Made by a program: the position numbers and the translations under genes. From assembly GCA_900548625.1 (NCBI GenBank), contig URLO01000032.1, positions 1-27,456 on the forward strand: a stretch of DNA of 27,456 bases, in the 5' to 3' direction. This DNA is from an uncultured Eubacteriales bacterium (GTDB lineage: Bacteria > Bacillota > Clostridia > Oscillospirales > Oscillospiraceae). Shown here one piece after another: positions 24,863 through 27,456 of the stretch. The stretch's first letter is position 1. Each line of letters starts with the position of its first letter. A model generated the notes under the pieces. It saw nothing but the letters and a program-made list of their open reading frames with translations, made no database searches and had not been told where the DNA came from.

Positions 24863-25615
24863 ATGGCAATCGTATATCAGAAAACCAACGGCTTGACGGA
24901 CGCCGAGCTGCATTACTGCCCCGGCTGTACCCACGGCATCGTCCATAAGCTCGTGGCGGAGACGCTCGACGAGATGGACGTTCTCGACCGCACCATCGGC
25001 GTTGCGCCGGTCGGCTGCGCCGTCTTTGCCTACAACTACTTCAACTGCGACATGCACGAGGCCGCCCACGGCAGAGCGCCCGCCGTCGCCACCGGCATCC
25101 GCCGCGCGTCCGACCCGGGCACCATCGTCTTTACCTATCAGGGTGACGGCGACCTGGCCGCCATCGGCACTGCCGAGATCATCCACGCCGCCATGCGCGG
25201 TGAGAAGATCACCACCATTTTCATCAACAACGCCATTTACGGCATGACCGGCGGCCAGATGGCTCCCACCACGCTCGTCGGCCAGAAGGCGACGACGGCT
25301 CCCTACGGCCGCCAGAAGGATCACTACGGCAGCCCCCTGCGGATGTCCGAGATCATGAGCACCATCGAGGGCTGCGCCTACGCCGCGCGCGTCTGCGTGA
25401 CCGACATCCCGCAGCTCAACAAGGCGAAAAAGGCCATCCAGAAGGCGTTCCGCCTCCAGCAGGAGGGCGCCGGCTTCACCTTCGTCGAGGTGCTGGCGTG
25501 CTGCCCGACCAACTGGGGCAAGACCCCCATCGCCGCTGTGGAATGGCTCAAGGAGAATATGATTCCCTATTACCCGCTTGGCGTGTATAAGGACATCACC
25601 GCGGAGGGACAGTAA
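24863..25615 (+). CDS. 2-oxoacid:ferredoxin oxidoreductase, beta (TPP-binding) subunit
   Basis: Protein of 250 residues that binds thiamine diphosphate. The TPP/Mg2+ motif runs from GDGDLAAIG to NNAIYGMTGGQ (the G-D-G ... N-N pattern). An N-terminal YCPGCTHG motif supplies cysteines of the family, with more in VGCAVFAYNYFNCD. CCPTNWGKTP near the C-terminus is typical of the short VOR/KOR beta subunits. ATG at 24863, with GGAGGG about 7 nt upstream, 1 nt after the alpha stop. It is in tight operon order delta-alpha-beta-gamma. Confidence 0.95.
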   Translation: MAIVYQKTNGLTDAELHYCPGCTHGIVHKLVAETLDEMDVLDRTIGVAPVGCAVFAYNYFNCDMHEAAHGRAPAVATGIRRASDPGTIVFTYQGDGDLAAIGTAEIIHAAMRGEKITTIFINNAIYGMTGGQMAPTTLVGQKATTAPYGRQKDHYGSPLRMSEIMSTIEGCAYAARVCVTDIPQLNKAKKAIQKAFRLQQEGAGFTFVEVLACCPTNWGKTPIAAVEWLKENMIPYYPLGVYKDITAEGQ

Positions 25616-25616
25616 C

Positions 25617-26153
25617 ATGACGAATGAAATCATCATCTCCGGCTTTGGCGGTCAGGGCGTAATGGCCATCGGCAAGACTCTTTGCGAGGCGGGCATGAAG
25701 GAAGGCAAAAATGTCTCCTGGCTGCCCTCCTACGGCCCCGAGATGCGCGGCGGCACGGCAAACTGCTGCGTCGTGCTCTCCGATGAGCCGATCGTCAGCC
25801 CGATCGTCCTCGAACCGACGGAACTGATCGCCATGAACCTGCCGTCGCTGCTCAAGTTTGAGCCGAGCGTCGTGGAAAACGGCACTGTTTTCGTCAACAG
25901 CTCCATCATCTCCGACAAGGTGCAGCGCAGCGACCTGCGCGCGATCTATGTCCCCTGCCTGGAGATCGCACAGGAGCTCGGCAACCTCAAGGTCGCCAAC
26001 ATGGTCATGCTCGGCGCTTACATGGAGGCCATGAAGAACGTCGGCACCGACACCATCAAGGAAATGCTCGTCCACATGTTCACCGGCCCGAAGGCAAAGC
26101 TGGTCGATCTGAACATCGAGGCGCTCAAGCGCGGCGCGGCCTGCGTCGGCTGA
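25617..26153 (+). CDS. 2-oxoacid:ferredoxin oxidoreductase, gamma subunit
   Basis: Protein of 178 residues, the CoA-binding gamma domain. Family marks are SGFGGQGVMAIGKTLCEAG at the N-terminus and PSYGPEMRGGTANC. ATG at 25617, 1 nt after the beta stop, with GGAGGG about 7 nt before. It completes a four-subunit complex. An 11-bp hairpin follows 33 nt after the stop, before ilvE. Confidence 0.95.
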   Translation: MTNEIIISGFGGQGVMAIGKTLCEAGMKEGKNVSWLPSYGPEMRGGTANCCVVLSDEPIVSPIVLEPTELIAMNLPSLLKFEPSVVENGTVFVNSSIISDKVQRSDLRAIYVPCLEIAQELGNLKVANMVMLGAYMEAMKNVGTDTIKEMLVHMFTGPKAKLVDLNIEALKRGAACVG

Positions 26154-26185
26154 GTGCGGACGGTTCCGGAATCTTTTGACGGCGC

Positions 26186-26211
26186 CCCTCTCCCGCCTCC
26201 GCGGGAGAGGG
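26186..26211 (+). terminator. hairpin between the oxidoreductase operon and ilvE
   Basis: A perfect 11-bp stem (CCCTCTCCCGC / GCGGGAGAGGG) with a CTCC loop. No U-tract follows, so it may be a weak terminator or an mRNA-stabilising hairpin. No clear promoter for ilvE lies between it and the gene, which favours partial readthrough. Confidence 0.5.
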
Positions 26212-26257
26212 CATCACAACGATCTTCCCATGCAAAAAATCAGAAGGAGACATTGCA

Positions 26258-27331
26258 ATGATGGATTTGGAAATCAAATTCGTGAAAACGACGGCTCCCA
26301 AGCAGAAGCCCGCCGATGAAGCGCACCTTGGCTTCGGTAAGATCTTTACCGACCACATGTTTATCGTGGAATACACCGTGGGTACCGGCTGGCATGACGC
26401 CCGCATCGTGCCCTACGGCCCGCTGCAGATCGACCCGGCTTCGCCCGTCCTGCACTACGGTCAGGAGATCTTTGAGGGACTGAAGGTCTACCGCCGCGAG
26501 GACGGCGGCATCCAGATGTTCCGCCCGATGGAAAACGCCCTGCGTATGAACCGCAGCGCCGAGCGTCTGTGCATGCCCACGCTCGACCCGGAATTCCAGG
26601 TCAGGGCCATGAAGGAGCTTGTCCGGATCGAGAAGGACTGGATCCCCACGTCCGAGGGCACGTCGCTCTATCTGCGTCCGATGATGATCGCGGGCGGCGC
26701 GGAGCTGGGCGTCCATCCGGCGAAGGAGTTCCTCTACGTCATCATCTGCTCCCCCTCCGGTTCGTACTATAAAAACGGCATTCAGCCGCTGCGCATCCAC
26801 ATCGAGGAGCACTATGTCCGCGCCGTCAAGGGCGGCATCGGCGCTGCCAAGACCGGCGGCAACTACGCCTCCTCCCTCAAGGCGACCTTTGACGCCGCGG
26901 CGCGCGGCTTCGATCAGGTGCTCTGGCTGGACGGCCGCGAGAACAAGTATGTCGAGGAAGTCGGCGCGATGAACATGATGTTCGTCATCGACGGCAAGAT
27001 CGTCACCGCGCCGCTCGAGGGCAGCATCCTTGCCGGCGTCACCCGCAAGAGCATCCTCCAGCTCGCACAGGACATGGGCTATGAGACCGAGGAGCGCCGC
27101 ATCTCCGTGCAGGAGCTGTTCGACGCCCATGCGCGCGGCACACTGACCGAGGCCTTCGGCACCGGCACGGCGGCGGTCATCTCGCCCGTCGGCGAAATGG
27201 AATACGACGGCCGCTCCATGATCCTGAATGACCGCAAGATCGGCAAGATCTCGCAGCAGATGTACGACACGCTCGTCGGCATCCAGCGCGGCAAGACCCC
27301 CGATCCCCACGGCTGGACCGTCCCTGTCTGA
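26258..27331 (+). CDS. ilvE: branched-chain amino acid aminotransferase
   Basis: PLP enzyme that moves the amino group between Val/Leu/Ile and 2-oxoglutarate. It has 357 residues of the class IV fold, with the longer BCAT form. Features are the substrate/PLP region VLHYGQEIFEGLKVYR, SLYLRPMMIA, the PLP lysine in AAKTGGNYASS, EVGAMNMMFVI and the phosphate-binding LAGVTRKSIL. Two ATGs are adjacent (26258, 26261), with AAGGAG 9-12 nt upstream. In this setting it probably works in the catabolic direction, feeding the oxidoreductase. A terminator is not evident before the putative IS at 27385. Confidence 0.95.
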   Translation: MMDLEIKFVKTTAPKQKPADEAHLGFGKIFTDHMFIVEYTVGTGWHDARIVPYGPLQIDPASPVLHYGQEIFEGLKVYRREDGGIQMFRPMENALRMNRSAERLCMPTLDPEFQVRAMKELVRIEKDWIPTSEGTSLYLRPMMIAGGAELGVHPAKEFLYVIICSPSGSYYKNGIQPLRIHIEEHYVRAVKGGIGAAKTGGNYASSLKATFDAAARGFDQVLWLDGRENKYVEEVGAMNMMFVIDGKIVTAPLEGSILAGVTRKSILQLAQDMGYETEERRISVQELFDAHARGTLTEAFGTGTAAVISPVGEMEYDGRSMILNDRKIGKISQQMYDTLVGIQRGKTPDPHGWTVPV

Positions 27332-27384
27332 GCAGAGCGGGCCATCCGAACACATAAGACCAAAACCGCCCGCCGGACATTGAT

Positions 27385-27439
27385 ATGCTCCCTCCATGAG
27401 AGACAGTGAAAAAACAAACTGTCATCATGAAGGGAGCAT
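27385..27439 (+). promoter_or_regulatory. long imperfect hairpin covering the ribosome site of a partial ORF
   Basis: ATGCTCCCT (27385-27393) pairs with AGGGAGCAT (27431-27439), CATGA with TCATG, and GACAGT with ACTGTC, leaving a 10-base loop (27408-27417). That is 20 pairs with small bulges. The AGGGAG of the next ORF is inside the stem, so its translation would be masked. A subterminal hairpin hiding the ribosome site is known for IS200. Confidence 0.65.
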
Positions 27440-27443
27440 TGTT

Positions 27444-27456
27444 ATGCCGCAAAAGA
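27444..27456 (+). CDS. start of an ORF, possibly an IS200/IS605-type transposase (partial)
   Basis: ATG at 27444 with AGGGAG 7-8 nt upstream; only MPQK is visible before the window ends. IS200-type TnpA proteins often begin M-x-x-K-S-L-S-H-T. The four residues alone prove nothing; the upstream hairpin and the position just past an operon are the main support. A partial annotation only. Confidence 0.35.

Overview
The window comes from a GC-rich, strictly fermentative Gram-positive-type anaerobe. The best guess is a gut Clostridia of the Oscillospiraceae type. The support is a Na+-pumping oxaloacetate decarboxylase, ATP-type PEP carboxykinase, the ptb/buk acyl-phosphate route, a ferredoxin-linked branched-chain 2-oxoacid oxidoreductase, an ECF sigma/anti-sigma pair, and AGGAGG-type ribosome sites. 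The taxon is inferred from gene content alone. I see no rRNA, tRNA, CRISPR array or prophage.

Layout. 75-1022 (-) is a zinc-ribbon protein with a CFI-box-like end. 1206-1361 (+) is the remnant of a nucleotidyltransferase-like gene. 1422-4849 (-) is an oxaloacetate decarboxylase operon transcribed oadA, oadG, biotin carrier, oadB, and pckA (5159-6766, -) lies upstream of it. 7181-9340 (+) holds dapF and a DAACS-type symporter. 9642-10904 (-) is a GT2 glycosyltransferase. 11110-14428 (+) holds a PlsC-like acyltransferase, dusB, and an ECF sigma factor overlapping its anti-sigma factor. 14775-16670 (-) is a YgiQ-type radical SAM protein. 16859-20490 (+) holds a DUF2156 protein, a coupled GNAT acetyltransferase, a tandem OB-fold protein and a DUF4349 lipoprotein. 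20885-27331 (+) holds ptb, buk, a P-loop NTPase, a four-subunit 2-oxoacid:ferredoxin oxidoreductase and a branched-chain aminotransferase. The last 75 bases look like the start of an IS200/IS605-type element.

How the genes work together. The last block is a complete path for fermenting valine, leucine and isoleucine. IlvE makes 2-oxoacids, the VOR complex oxidises them to branched acyl-CoA and reduces ferredoxin, and Ptb plus Buk turn acyl-CoA into acid plus ATP. The pckA/oad block works at the PEP-oxaloacetate-pyruvate node. Run in series, it would turn PEP into pyruvate with one ATP plus export of Na+.

Most unusual signals. (1) A dispersed, oriented, multi-hairpin intergenic element has two full copies (9384-9609 and 14479-14708, opposite strands) and one partial copy (18604-18666). 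Its stems show compensatory base changes, and each copy begins 1-4 nt after an A-tract-plus-hairpin whose arms are unrelated between copies. (2) An uncharacterised SIMIBI-type P-loop NTPase lies inside the branched-chain acid operon. (3) A sequence matching ECF-sigma promoters (TGAAAC-N16-CGTC) precedes the DUF4349 lipoprotein, 5 kb from the ECF sigma gene. (4) A terminator-like hairpin lies in the leader of the oad operon.
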